A DNA stretch of 64,000 bases from Zingiber officinale. Lineage: Eukaryota > Streptophyta > Magnoliopsida > Zingiberales > Zingiberaceae. Position 1 is the first letter of the stretch; each line of letters opens with the position of its first letter. This document shows positions 43,130-54,800 of this stretch, one piece after another. The notes beneath the pieces are model-generated. The model was not told where the DNA came from. It saw nothing but the letters and a program-made list of their open reading frames with translations, and searched no databases. The position numbers were made by a program, and so were the translations under genes. Location of the stretch: assembly GCF_018446385.1 (NCBI RefSeq), contig NC_055987.1:8951705-9015704 (forward strand), given 5' to 3'.

Positions 43130-43600
43130 GCTACAATCCAGAGCGAGAACAGCAAGCGGCGACAAAAATCATATACAAGGAATGAGGAGGTGACCTGGGC
43201 GACGTAGAGGAAAGAGATAGACCGAGGGTTGCGGCCAGCGGCGAGGGAGGAGGTCGCAGCTGGAAAGGCATAGGAGACGCTAGGGAAGATTCCTCAAATA
43301 TGCTCTCGCAGAGGGAAGGGCGACAAGATCGAGGAAAGGAGCAAGCGTTACATGAGGAGAAGGGAAGATTCCTCTGGGTAGAGGGTGGGGTTAGTCGTAA
43401 ATGGACTTTTGCTTCAAGAGAGAGGGAAAAAAACATGTACCTTGACCTTGCGATGGATGTGGTTTGTTTGGTCAGATGCAACCATTCGATTCTGACGGGA
43501 ACAAGAAAGCGAGCCATGGGAGATGCTCGCTTCGTTGTGGAGGAAGATCCAGCAGGATGGAGTGAAGAGATTGTATGAGGAAAGGGAAAGAAAAATTACT
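43130..43600 (-). other. GC-richer block in CACTA, possible captured 5' exon
   Basis: It stands out from the AT-rich interior. The minus strand reads an open frame of up to 128 codons (43131-43517), Ser/Pro/Arg-rich and transit-peptide-like, with an internal ATG giving MPFQLRPPPSPLAATLGLSL. It could be the first exon and UTR of a captured plastid-targeted gene, but I cannot name it. Confidence 0.35.
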
Positions 43601-43974
43601 TAGCTAGGTTTGGGAGCGCGAAGGGGAAAACAAGGCGCCGAAAAGATTTGCGGAGAGAGGGAAAGTAAAACTGCGAGGGGAAATGACGAAACAAATAAAG
43701 TCAAAGACAACGGTTTATCAAAACCGTTGTCGTAGCCCCTAAAAAAGCGCTTAAAGACAACGGTTTTAGATAACCGTTGTAAAATGCGTTGTTGATTTTT
43801 AAAAAAATTGCTCAACGACAACGGTTTTTACAAAACTGTTGTCTTTTGTATTTTATGGGAGCTCAAAGACAACAGTTTTAGATAAAACCATTGTCTTTTA
43901 CCAAATTTACAACAGTTCCATCTAAAACTGTTGTCTTTGTGGTGTTGTTGTTTAACATTTTTGTTGTAGTGCAT

Positions 43975-44520
43975 ACTTAGAGTAAAATTCTTTTTAAAAA
44001 GGGTTGAATGCGAGAAAGAAAATTAAATATTAATTTCTTTAAAAGGCTTTGCCTAAGAAAGTAGTTGTTGCTCCAATATTCAAGAAAGCTTAGTGCCTCG
44101 CCACAACCTGGAAGTCTATTATTGAAATAAATATTTAATTAACTAACTGTTAAAACAATTTACAGTTATAATTTGCTAACAAGTTAAAAAAAAATTTAAC
44201 AAATTTTTTTTTACTCTTTTATTTTTTCAAAATACAAAGTATGACTTTATGAAAATTTTTAACCATTCTGTTTATTATTTTTTTTAAGTACCCTCAAAAT
44301 TCACTTCAAAATATTCTAACTTCTTATGTTATTTTTCCTAATTTTTTCGATATGATCAAAGGGGGAGGAATGAGTACAAGTTTAGGGGGAGTAAGGGATA
44401 TTTTTTTAATGCATGCTTAACTTAATTTTGCAATTTCTTTTACAAAATTTATGTTATTGCAATTTGTTTGTTTTTTTCCTAACTTAAACTTGGGTTGATG
44501 CACATGAAAAAGGGGGAGAT
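43975..44520 (+). other. SirC 3' internal end and PPT
   Basis: Non-coding, AT-rich; AAAGGGGGAGGAATG (about 44358), TAGGGGGAGTAAGG (about 44382) and the terminal AAAAAGGGGGAGAT (44507-44520) are polypurine tracts. Confidence 0.7.
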
Positions 44521-45458
44521 TGTTGGAATCCCGTGGTAGTTTTGATGTGATCAACCAAGTTAAGTTAGGTCCTGTTGTGTTTAACTCTTGTGTCTAAGTG
44601 TGCAAGAACTTAAGAACACAAGAAGCCGAGTGGAAAGATGCAGCTAGCGAGAAGGATGGCACGGGAAAGGAGCTAACGAGCTCGGTGCATCCAAGGGACG
44701 AGGTGCTGCGGAAGAGTACACTGGTAGACTAGAAGGACGTGCGCGATGTTCCGAGGGATAAAAAGCTAGAGTAGAAGTTTGCTCGAGGAAAAAGACGAAA
44801 AATGGGTCTGGGTGAGCCCTATTTCGGATGACCGTGATCACCTAGGCGATTAGAGCAGCAAAAGAGAGAAAGAAGGCTAAAGTTGTTGCTAGAGGCGCCT
44901 TCAAAGGGAATTGAAGGCATCTCTGTGGCGCCTCTACGCCTCACTGTGGAAGGCGCCTTCCATGGCTGGAAGGTGCCTTCGATGAATAATACGAAGGCGC
45001 CTTCCAGCCCTATGGAAGGTGCCTTCAACCAAGCTAATTTTAGCCGTTGTTAAAGGATAATACTTTATCCTTTGAAGCCTCGCTGGAGGTGCCTTCCAGC
45101 CCTATGGAAGGCGCCTTCAAGCCACAGATAAGAATTTTTAGGGGCTTTAAAAAGACCCCTGGATCTAGAAAATAGACAATCAACTCTTATATTCTTTTCC
45201 TAGCAACTGTCTGAGCGTTTAACGATTGTAAGAGGCTTCTCCGCCTACACGAAGGAGATCTTTTAGAACTTTTCATTGCCTTTGGATTAACAACCACCTA
45301 GGTTGTAACAAAGTAAATAGTATACCTCATCTCTTTAGTTATTAATTTAAGTTATTATTATTGTTACTTTTAATTTGAGTTGAAAGAAAGGGAAAGATAT
45401 TGTTTTTGTTTTCAAGTTATTCATATCTCCCTCCTACCGGCCTCCAAGGGTCCTAACA
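44521..45458 (+). repeat. SirC 3' LTR
   Basis: 938 bp copy of 23820-24753 with visible point differences. GGCGCC palindromes 44895-45118. Confidence 0.92.
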
Positions 45459-45463
45459 CTTAG

Positions 45464-45686
45464 AGCTTTACCAAATGGATGTAAAAACTACCTTTCTAAG
45501 TGGGAATTTGGAGGAAGAAGTATATATGGATCAATGTGATGGTTCTTCTATAGAAGAAAAAGAACACATGGTGTGTAACTTAAGAAGTCAATATACGGAC
45601 TTAAATAAGTTTCTCGCCAATGGTATTTTAAGTTCAATGATACCGTCACTTCTTTTGGATTTAAGGAAAATACTATTGATCGGTGT
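45464..45686 (+). pseudogene. Cop1 reverse transcriptase, middle part
   Basis: LYQMDVKTTFLSGNLEEEVYM continues the copia RT after SirC. A frame change near 45580 leads to KSIYGLK, a stop, then SRQWYFKFND and ENTIDRC, where SoloF interrupts. The reading resumes at CIYLKISGSK at 47970. Confidence 0.85.
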
Positions 45687-45980
45687 TATTGGTGCAGGTT
45701 ACACTAATAATAAGGTTTTGATGTATGAAAAATAAGTTAAAGTTATATGTGTTGTTTGTCTAACCTTTTTACTAAGTATACAGAATTGAAAGATAAGGAC
45801 TTGACACTAGACTAAAGCCTAGTTAGGTTCGGAGGACCTGATAACTCGCACAAAATCTAAATAGGTCATGGAATAACCTGATATTTGGCAAGAAGTTCAA
45901 TTGGGTCTGCGGAACCTGGCAACTAGCTGGAATCCAAATAGGGCATCTGGTAGGAAGAACTGGTGGGTCGAAGAGTCAAG

Positions 45981-47088
45981 TGTTGGAGTAATCCCAATGG
46001 TTTGTGGGACCATGTGTTTTGGTGTTTAGGCAAAGGGTTTAAGTTAGGTTCACCCTTGTTATTTGATATGTGTATGTGAGTGTGCAGGTATGCAGGATAC
46101 ACATGTGACTCAGGTTGATGGCTTCGGGTCCAGTGAAGGATGGAGCATCCGAGGGACCATGGACAAGGTTGCGAGGACAAGGGCCGAGGGAAGCGACTTC
46201 GAGGCATACGCGAAGGATGACATTAGGGATGAGCCGTGGGCTTGAATGCATCCGAGGGACGAGAGCCAAAGGAAGTAGGCTTGAAGGCAAGAGGTCAAGG
46301 TTGCAAAGAAGCGTCAAGTGAGTCATAAGGGTGAGGGTACGAGTGCACGAGAGATTATACTCGGAGTAAAATCCTAGTTTTAGGGATTTACTGCAGCGTT
46401 ACTGCAGCAGTACTGTAGCGTTACTGTAGCAATACTGTAGCAGTCGACTGCATATTTTAGCAGTCGACCGAGCAGTCGATTGGGTGCGAACAGAATGGTT
46501 CTGTTCATTCGGTCAGTGTGGATCAGTTGACTACATGTTTTAGCAGTCGACTGCACCAGTCGACTGCTTGTTTTAGCAGTCAACTGGTATCGAGCCGTTG
46601 GGATGTAACAGTCGAATTTTCACAGAGGGCAGTCGACTGCATGTTTTGGCAGTCGACTGGTATGCGGGGTTTTCAACCCGCGACCTATATAACCAAAGCT
46701 TGGGAGCTTGGTTATAGTTGACGAAATTAGTGGTGGGTAACCTCTAATTAGTAGTCAACTAGTGGCCTAGCAATCCAAGTGCTCTTGATCGAGTTGTGGC
46801 GTGGTTTCTCCACCGACAAGGAGGATTGTGCTAGCCGGAGTTTCCGGGGATTAATCCACCGACAGATTGAGGGATCGTCCACCTTACGGGCAGCCGTGGA
46901 GTAAGAGCAAGTTATCTCCGAACCACGTAAATGAGCTTGTTAGCGGTTTGCATTCTTTCTTATTCTTGTATTTAGTTTAGCTTGTTTGTTTTGTATTTCC
47001 GTTGTGCAAGCTAACAAGTGTAGGAAGCAAGGATTTAGGGGTGCCGTCTATCCAACCCTCCTTCAAGCCGGCCATCCGATCACCAACA
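45981..47088 (+). mobile_element. SoloJ: solo LTR with CAGTCGACTG palindromes
   Basis: 1108 bp, TGTTGGAGT...CACCAACA, perfect TSD TCAAG (45976-45980, 47089-47093), inside SoloF. It has repeated GTTACTGYAGCAGTACTG-like units (46390-46440), the palindrome CAGTCGACTG and variants (46439-46665) with a spacer GTGCGAACAGAATGG, TATATAA at 46686-46692, and a Sirevirus-like R/U5. Confidence 0.88.
46390..46665. repeat. SoloJ palindrome array (CAGTCGACTG-type)
   Basis: At least eight CAGTCGACTG or near variants, several separated by a CATGTTTTAG-like linker. The spacer at about 46482-46496 (GTGCGAACAGAATGG) matches the spacer motif of SirA and GypG arrays. Confidence 0.85.
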
Positions 47089-47972
47089 TCAAGTAGGTCT
47101 GCAATGGTAAGTGATATAAGTACTAGAGGAGATAGTTCCAGTGAGGGCAAGTCCCAGTTAAGGGCTATATACGTCTGTCCAACTTAGAGTTATTTTGAAA
47201 GTTTAAGCTAAGACCATAACTAGATTCTGGTCTTAAGAAGACAATATCTAATTAATAATCATTCTATTTATTTTATACTATCCTAACTCTATATTGTAGG
47301 GTATTTTTACTAACACTTTAATGCAGGAAAAAAGATGGAAGAAGGTTGTCCAGCCGCTCGGAGGTCCGAGCACCCGAAGTTGCTCCAAGTGCCCTGACAA
47401 GGTGGGTGAGGCAGTAGGCGACTAGCTGAGGTGGAAATAGCTGTTTGGTTGGCACACGTCACGGTCAAGGGGCCCGAATGAGTTCAGGCGTCCGAAGGTG
47501 GATAAAGTTTGCGGGATAAACTTTCGACGAAATGCAGCCACGTCAGCACACTTCAAGCGCCCGGAGAGGAGCTCCAAGCGCCCGAAACATCCTATATAAG
47601 TAGCTTTGACCAAAAACTTCAAAATACTAATTCCTACGTCTTTCATACTCGCGCGATGCTCCGAAAAGGTCTCTAGGATACTGAAAAGCTGCTCAGACAA
47701 GCGAGTCTTCCATTTTTATATTGTCGGCATATTTTATTATCTATAGTTTGTACTTAATTTTTGTATCTATCATTCGTGATTATAATAATTACCCAATGAA
47801 AACATTTAGCAAGTGTGGACCTTGGAGTAGGAGTCGTTGAAGGCTCCAAACCAAGTAAACTACTTGTAGTAACACCTTTTTTTTGTTCTTCTCCACTTGT
47901 GTATTGTCATGATTTAAGAAAAAGCGACGAACAATATTCACCCCCAAAGCATCTTTACACTCTTATAGGTGT

Positions 47973-48215
47973 ATATATCTAAAAATCAGTGGGAGCAAGT
48001 TCATTTTTCTAATTTTATATGTTGATATCTTGCTTACAACAAATGATCTTGGTTTAATATATGCAACCAATCTAAGAATTTTGAAATGAGATATGGGTAA
48101 AGCAACCTATGTGACCGGAATATAAATAGTTTGGGATATATCATAAGAAATGCTAGGGTTGTCTCAGAAAGCATACATTAACAAAGTTCTTGAGAGATTT
48201 AAGATAGAAAAATAC
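47973..48215 (+). pseudogene. Cop1 reverse transcriptase, catalytic box region
   Basis: Reads IYLKISGSKFIFLILYVDIL then LTTNDLGLIYAT. The expected YVDD is reduced to YVD-I, an in-frame loss of one catalytic Asp, and a stop follows after LRILK. Ends at ERFKIEKY where GypG is inserted, and resumes at CSPSIVPIQNGDKF after 59503. Confidence 0.85.
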
Positions 48216-50530
48216 TGTAACGCCCGAAAATTCTCAAAATGAATTTTAGAAATATTCTATTATTTTTCTGGAATTTTAGAATATTTTTATGAAATTTTTG
48301 GAGTAGCAGAAGTAGCAAAATTAAATAAAAACGTAAAATAGCCTAAGCGGAAATTGAACCCGAAACCTATGAACCCTATGACTTATAGGGTGACTTTAGT
48401 AACCAAGGGCCCCAGCAGGGGTGGGCTAAAAGAAGAGGAGAACAATTATATTTATAGGCGAGTTGGGTTGTATTAATCACTTAATATAAATAGGGAAATT
48501 AAGTGGAGAGTTATTATTTTTGATCGACAACTCTTTCCCCTCATCCTCAACCGCCGCCCCTCTCTTCTCCCGCACCCTCTCGGCACGCCAACTCCAAGAA
48601 GACCTAGGGTTCAATCCCTAGGGTCGTAGGAGCATCCTCCGGCGACAACTCCAGCACGAGGACGCTCCCCTCCGCAAGAAGAACGTGTAGAAGTAAGAGG
48701 ATCACCGAAGAGATCTTCTTCCTCGGAAACCTAGCGATCGGATTGTAAGAAAACTTAGCGCAGGATGTAAGTAACCCCTCACCTGCAGTATAAGTAGCTA
48801 ATCGTATGCTTTTACGGTCTTTGTTCGCTTTTATGATCTTAGCGTAGTCATATGCAGAATTAGAGCACACCAAGTGCTCGATTAAATGACTAGTACAGAT
48901 ATATGCTACAGTAGTCATTTTAATAGCTCAGTTAAATGTCATAGATGCATTTTAAATAGCACACATAGTCTTGCTTTAGTTTATATGGGACTATGGTCCA
49001 ATAGGTGGGCTCCCATAGTCGCCTCTAGGTTCAGATAACCTAGCTCTAGGTTCAGATAACCTAGTAAGAGCAAGACAAAATAAATTAGATTAAGAATCAG
49101 TATTTTACATTATCAATGACACTGTACTGGACTCTCAGTTGTCCTTGGGTTGAGCTCCCATAGTCGTCCCTAGGTTTAGATAACCTAGTAAACCCTACTG
49201 GATTCGGGACTAGCTACCTCGGGTCTAGTTAGGGATGCGCGCATAGCAAGTACAGTTGCCGGACTCATCAGCAGCATGTTTATTATGTTTATCTATTTAT
49301 ATAAATAGTTTTCAAACTTCACAAACCAGATATGTGAATACAGCTCAGCTTCAGTTTAGTTTTCTTATTGATATAGCAAATAGCTTTATGTTCAGTTCTT
49401 GATTGCCACGACTTACATGTCCATATGCCATGTTTTTAGTATTTTCAGTATGATCATCAGCATGTATTTCATTAGCATCTTGTTAAAACATGATTTCATC
49501 GAATGCATGTTTTGTGAGGTAGATGGTTCTTACTAAGCTCCCAAGCTTATAGTTTCCTTTTCCTTATACTGCAGATAAAAGTAAAGGGAAGATGGATTAG
49601 TGGAGGCTGGAGGGCAATGTGATCAGATGTGTGTGAGAAGGAACTTGGAATAAAGACCCTTGGGGAGTAGCTCATCTAAAGACTTAGTATTTCTGTTTTG
49701 GTTACTTTTCTGCACTTTTAGGATATTAAGTGTCATGAATTATGAACGTATGCACTATATCATGCTTAGACCCCTAGTTGTCTTGATGTTAGATAAATAA
49801 CTAGGAATGATGAAAGTAATGACATGCCTAGTAAGTTAGTAATGCTTTTAAGTTGATACACTTGTGTTATATGTGGATTAGTGGTGAAATGCAGTAGAAA
49901 TCGCAGAAATCAGAGCTCCAATCGATCAGCCGATCGATTGGAGAGTCCTCAATCGATCCACTGATCGATTGGGGAGTGATTTCCCGCGTACAGAAAGCTG
50001 ATGAATCGATCAGTTGATCGATCGACCATGGATCGATCAGCCGATCGATCGGGAAGTAATTCTCCATGTACAGAACGCTATTGAATCGATCAGCTGATCG
50101 ATTGAGGAGCCCTCAATCGATCAACTGATCGATTGAACACAACTTTCGCGTACAGAGAGCTGCAGAGTCGATCAGCTGATCGATTGACACTATTCAATCG
50201 ATCAGTCGATCGATCGGGAGAACTCCCCGTGCACAGTAGCACGTTGAATCGATCAGTGGATTGATCAAATAACTCCAATCGATCAGCTGATCGATTGGAC
50301 AGTCTGATTTCAACTTTTTGATCAAATAAAAAGTTTAGGTTCCCTTCTTTAGCATATGTACAACTTCAGAAGTGTATTCTGAATATAAATTTCAGATTTT
50401 ATAGCAAATAGCAGAGATTTTAATTAGTTCAGCTTTTCTGCACCGTAATATTCAGTGATAGCCCAAGAATAGTTTAGCATAATATAACCCCCGGCCTTAC
50501 AGCCTAGTCAGTAGAAGGCGGGTCGTTATA
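48216..50530 (+). repeat. GypG 5' LTR
   Basis: 2315 bp, starting TGTAACGCCC and ending GTTATA (the 3' copy ends ATTACA). It contains the palindrome array 49918-50301. An untranslated CT-rich stretch near 48530-48700 looks like R/U5 leader. Confidence 0.92.
49918..50301. repeat. GypG LTR palindrome array (ATCGATCAGCTGATCGAT-type)
   Basis: About eight palindromes with ATCGATCAG and CTGATCGAT arms. Spacers include TTTCCCGCGTACAGAAAGC and CTTTCGCGTACAGAGAGC. The copy in the 3' LTR is 58891-59273. The spacers closely resemble those of the unrelated copia element SirA. Confidence 0.92.
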
Positions 50531-50746
50531 GAGTGGTATCAGAGCAAGTTCCATGCTTCCTCCACACACACATCAGCATTGAACCTGCAGCTTCCAAGTA
50601 AGACTATCTCTCACTTTATTTATGTTTCTTGCTTTCATGTTTATAAATAACTACAGCATGTTCATATATGATAGCATCTAACAAGATAATAGTAGTTATG
50701 TAAACATGATTGTATTAGTTATGTATATCCTCTATCTCTTTAGAAA

Positions 50747-51880
50747 ATGGTACGATGACGCCCAGCTAAAAGGCGCCAGCTACTGAGCCCCAGCATGAGG
50801 CAGACAGCTCAGTGCCTCCTCCAGACCTTATAGCAGTAGTGGCTCAGTTACAGAAGCAACTAGCTGAACAGCAACAGGAAATAGCCACCCTAAGGGCTAA
50901 TCAGCAGAACACTCCCACTGCCACTTCCACCAGTCCAACCTACAGCACCAGTAGCCCCAACAGCAAGGGCAAGGAGAGAAGCCTATCTGATCCAATGGCA
51001 GAAAATCAAGCCAGAGAATTTCTCAAACACTAGTGAACCATGGGATGCCCAAGCCTGGTTCAAAACACTGGAGAGTACGATGGATCTTCTGGATTGGCCA
51101 GAACGTGAAAAGGTGAAATGTGCCTCCTTCTGCCTGGCAAGAGACGCACGTATGTGGCGGGAGAGAATTAAAGTGAAGCGCCCAGTGGACCAGATGACAT
51201 GGGCCGACTTCGAGAGAGAATTCTTTGAGGAGTTCTTTCACATGCGGGTCACAAACCGCCACTACGACGAGTTCATTGAATTTCGTTAAGGCAACCTTTC
51301 AGTTGAGGAGGTCGTGAAGAAATTCAACAGACTGGCTCGTCTATGTCCCGAACTAGTCAGCACCGAAAGAGAATGAGTCCGGATGATGCTCAAAATGCTA
51401 AGGCCGGAAATAGCAATGAACGTGACCAGTGACGTTCATAGACCGCAAACTACTGAAGAATTGGTAAGTAGTGCTCTGATCACCGAGCATTACCAGAACA
51501 GCATCAAGCAGCAGAAGCAAGCCTTTTCAGAGTCAAAAGGCCAAGGAGGCTCAGGTACTCAGAAACACCAGGGCCACAGCTCTAACTGGAAAGGGAACTC
51601 CAATAACAAACGTAAATCAGGGAGTTACCCAAAAGGAGGACCAGCTAGTAAGCAGCCTAGCTATCCCAAGTGCTCTACTTGTGGGAAATTCCACCCCGGA
51701 GTTTCTCGCAAGGGCACACGAGGATGCTTTGAATGTGGCCAGGAAGGGCATATGGCTAAGCAATGCTCGAACAAGACTAGTTTTCCCCCACCGCAGCCGA
51801 TTCAGTACGGAGACAAACCAGCCCAGTTACACCAGATGCAGGCTGCTTTAGATGGTCCACACATCAGCCAGGGCAGACTA
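50747..51880 (+). pseudogene. GypG gag
   Basis: The start ATG at 50747 is followed three codons later by TGA (50756-50758). The reading then changes frame (AVVAQLQKQLAEQQQEIATL from about 50830) and returns to the first frame for LDWPEREKVKCASFCLARDA. TAA at 51287-51289 and TGA at 51374-51376 interrupt it. A CCHC knuckle CFECGQEGHMAKQC is intact at 51725-51766. Several stops correspond to CAA or CGA codons changed by C-to-T. Confidence 0.88.
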
Positions 51881-54800
51881 GAAGCCCCCTCAGCCACGAC
51901 GAATGTGAGGATCTACTCACTCACCAGAGAGGACGTAGCGAATGCCTCGACAGTTGTTACAGGTCAGATCAGTATTTTACAGCAAAGTGCAACTGTCTTA
52001 TTCGATACTGGGGCAACCCATTCTTATATATCCAGGGTATTTGTCGAAAAGTTAGCAATACCTCCAGATGCAATTAGTGGTCAGTTTCTGACAACATTAC
52101 CTTCAGGAGAAATCATGGCATCCACGCACTGGCTCCGAGCAGTGCCAATTATTATAGCAGACAGAGAACTCTTTGGTGATCTGATAATGCTAGACATGAC
52201 TGACTATGATGTCATCTTGGGAATGGACTTTCTGATCAAGTACAGTGCCTCCATAGAGTGTCGTAAATAGAAAGTTGTATTCCAACCTGAAGCAGGAGTA
52301 TAGTTTGGGTACATCAGAGAACCAAAGAGAAAGGCCAAGAAGTTTCTCTCAGCTTTGAAAGCATAGAAACTATTGGAGTCAGGATGTACAGGGTTCCTAG
52401 CACATGTAGTCAATACCAGTCAAGACGAGGACCAAAAGCTAGAAGAGGTCTGAGTTGTATGTGACTACCCAGCAGTCTTCCCTGAGGAGTTACCGGGTTT
52501 AGCACCAGACAGGGAGATTGAATTTGAGATAGAACTCGTCCCCGGCAAGAATCCCATCTCCAAAGCACCCTACCGCATGGCTCCAGCAGAACTAAAGGAA
52601 CTTCAGGAGCAACTACAGGAGCTGCTTGACCGCCCTAGTCACTCACCATGGGGAGCGCCTGTATTGTTCGTGAAGAAGAAGGACGGGAGCATGCGCCTGT
52701 GTATAGACTACTGGGCACTAAATCAAGTCACGATTAAGAACAGGTATCCTCTCCCCAGGATATATGACCTGTTTGATCAGCTAAAGGGAGCAGCAGTGTT
52801 CTCTAAAATAGACCTCAGATTGGGATATCACCAGGTGAGAGTTAAAGAAGGTGATATACCCAAGACAGCTTTCAGGACCAAATACGGGCATTATGAGTTC
52901 GTAGTCATGCCCTTTGGCGTGACGAATGCTCCAGCTACTTTCATGGACCTAATGAACAGAGTATTCAGAGAATACTTAGATAAGTTTGTTATCGTGTTCA
53001 TCGACGACATTCTTATCTATTCTAGAACTCAGGAAGAACACGCAGAGCACCTGAAGATAGTACTGCAAACCCTTCAGCAGAACCAGCTATACGCCAAGTT
53101 CACGAAATGTGAATTCTGGCTCGATCAAGTATCCTTTCTGGGTCACATCATCTCCAAGGATGATATCATGGTAGACCCCAGTAAGATAGAGGCTGTGAGT
53201 AACTGGAAGAGGCCTAAGAACGCCAGTGAAATCAGAAGCTTTTTGGGACTAGCAGGCTATTACAGAAAATTTGTAGAGGATTTCTCCAGGATAGCCTCCC
53301 CACTGATAGCTCTCACCAGGAAGAACAGAAAATTTCAGTGGACAGAGGACTATGAGAACAGCTTCATCAAGCTAAAAAGAAGATTGACCAATGCTCCCAT
53401 TCTGACTCTGCCAGAAAACACAGACAACTTTGATATTTACAGTGACGCCTCTAAATTGGGACTAGGAGCAATACTGATGCAAGAAGGTAAGGTGATCGCC
53501 TATGCCTCCAGACAACTCAAGGACTATGAGAGGAACTACCCTACTCACGACCTTGAGCTTGCAGCAGTTGTCTTCACCCTCAAAATTTGGAGACATTACT
53601 TATATGGAGCTCAGTGCAGAGTGTATACAGATCATCAGAGTCTGAACTACTTCTTTACTCAGAAGGATCTGAATATGCCACAGCGCAGATGGCTCGAGCT
53701 GGTCAAAGACTATGGCATAGACATCCTCTACCATCCAGGAAAGGCCAATAAGGTGGCAGACGCACTTAGCAGGAAGTCCAGTACTATCTTACTATCCCTA
53801 GCAGCCATGTCACCGCCCCTACAAAAGGAGATTACAGATTTCGGTCTCGAACTTATAGTTGGGCAACTCTCTACTATGACATTAGCGTCTACCCTACTTG
53901 GTGACATCCAGACAGCTCAGGATCAAGACTCTGAAATTCAGAAAATCAAGCAAGGGTTAGCAGAAGCAGAAAGTGGAGAGTTTAGAGTATCTGATAGTGG
54001 GGTATTATATTTTGGTGACAGACTATGTGTTCCGGATCAGGAGGAACTACGAAGGAGGATCCTAGACGAGGCTCACAGGACTCCTTATGTGATGCATCCT
54101 GGCTCCACCAAGATGTACCAAGACCTAAAGAGACATTTTTTGTGGCTTGGGATGAAAAGAGACATCGCTAGGTATGTCAGTATCTGTCTGACCTATCAGA
54201 GAGTCAAGGCAGAACACCAGAGACCAGGAAGAGTTCTGCAGCCTATTCAAATTCCAAAATGAAAGTGGGAGGATATTTTCATGGATTTCATAGTGGGACT
54301 ACCCAGAACCACGAATAGTTTGATGCCATCTGGGTAATAGTCGACAGGTTGACTAAATCAGCCCACTTCTTAGCTATCAGGATATCCTACTCCATGGAGC
54401 AGCTAGCTCAGTTGTATCTCAAGGAGATCGTCAGACTGCATGGAGTCCCACGGACCATCATTTTGGACAGAGATAGTAGATTCACGTCACACTTCTGGGA
54501 GTGTGTACAGTCAGCATTGGGCACTAGGTTAAAGTTTAGCACATCTTTCCATCCTCAGACAGATGGTCAGACGGAGCGAGTAAACCAGGTACTCGAAGAT
54601 ATACTCCGAGTGTGTGCCCTAGACTTCAAGGGAAGTTGGTGCAAATATTTGTGTTTAGCAGAATTTGCATACAGCAATAGCTATCAGGCCACCATCGGCA
54701 TGGCACCCTACGAGGCTCTCTATGGGCGGAGGTGTAGATCTCCAATCTGCTGGTATGAAAGTGGTGAACAGAAAGAACTAGAACTTCAGACAGATCTGGT

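Larger units (their letters stand above)
38317..43971. mobile_element. Non-autonomous CACTA (En/Spm) transposon carrying host-gene exons
   Basis: 5655 bp with inverted ends CACTACAACAAAAA and TTTTTGTTGTAGTG, flanked by the 3-bp TSD CAT (38314-38316, 43972-43974). Subterminal regions (38330-38660 and 43700-43945) contain many inverted GACAACGGTTT/AAACCGTTGTC motifs, the usual transposase-binding arrangement. No transposase reading was found. The interior carries minus-strand exons with splice sites resembling two different host genes, and a GC-rich block near the right end. It is therefore a gene-capturing, non-autonomous element. Confidence 0.92.
23820..45458 (+). mobile_element. SirC: Sirevirus-like element in Cop1 RT, itself host to TrimE and CACTA
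   Basis: LTRs 23820-24753 and 44521-45458 (starts TGTTGRA, ends CCTAACA) with perfect TSD CTTAG (23815-23819, 45459-45463). PBS 24756-24767, PPT GAAAAAGGGGGAGAT ending 44520. The internal sequence that belongs to it is gag-like only (24813-24850 and 37007 onward) and degenerate. No pol was found. It is the same family as SirH at 61838. Confidence 0.92.
45687..47967 (+). mobile_element. SoloF: solo LTR with mutated ends, host to SoloJ
   Basis: TSD GGTGT (45682-45686, 47968-47972). About 1.17 kb after removal of SoloJ. Starts TATTGGTGCAGG and ends TCTTATA, so the usual TG...CA ends appear changed to TA...TA. TATATAAG at 47593-47600 is a TATA box. A repeated AGCGCCCGRA-like phrase lies at about 47360-47590. 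The end resembles Sirevirus LTR ends (ATTCACCCCC motif). No internal region, PBS or second LTR, hence solo. Confidence 0.78.
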
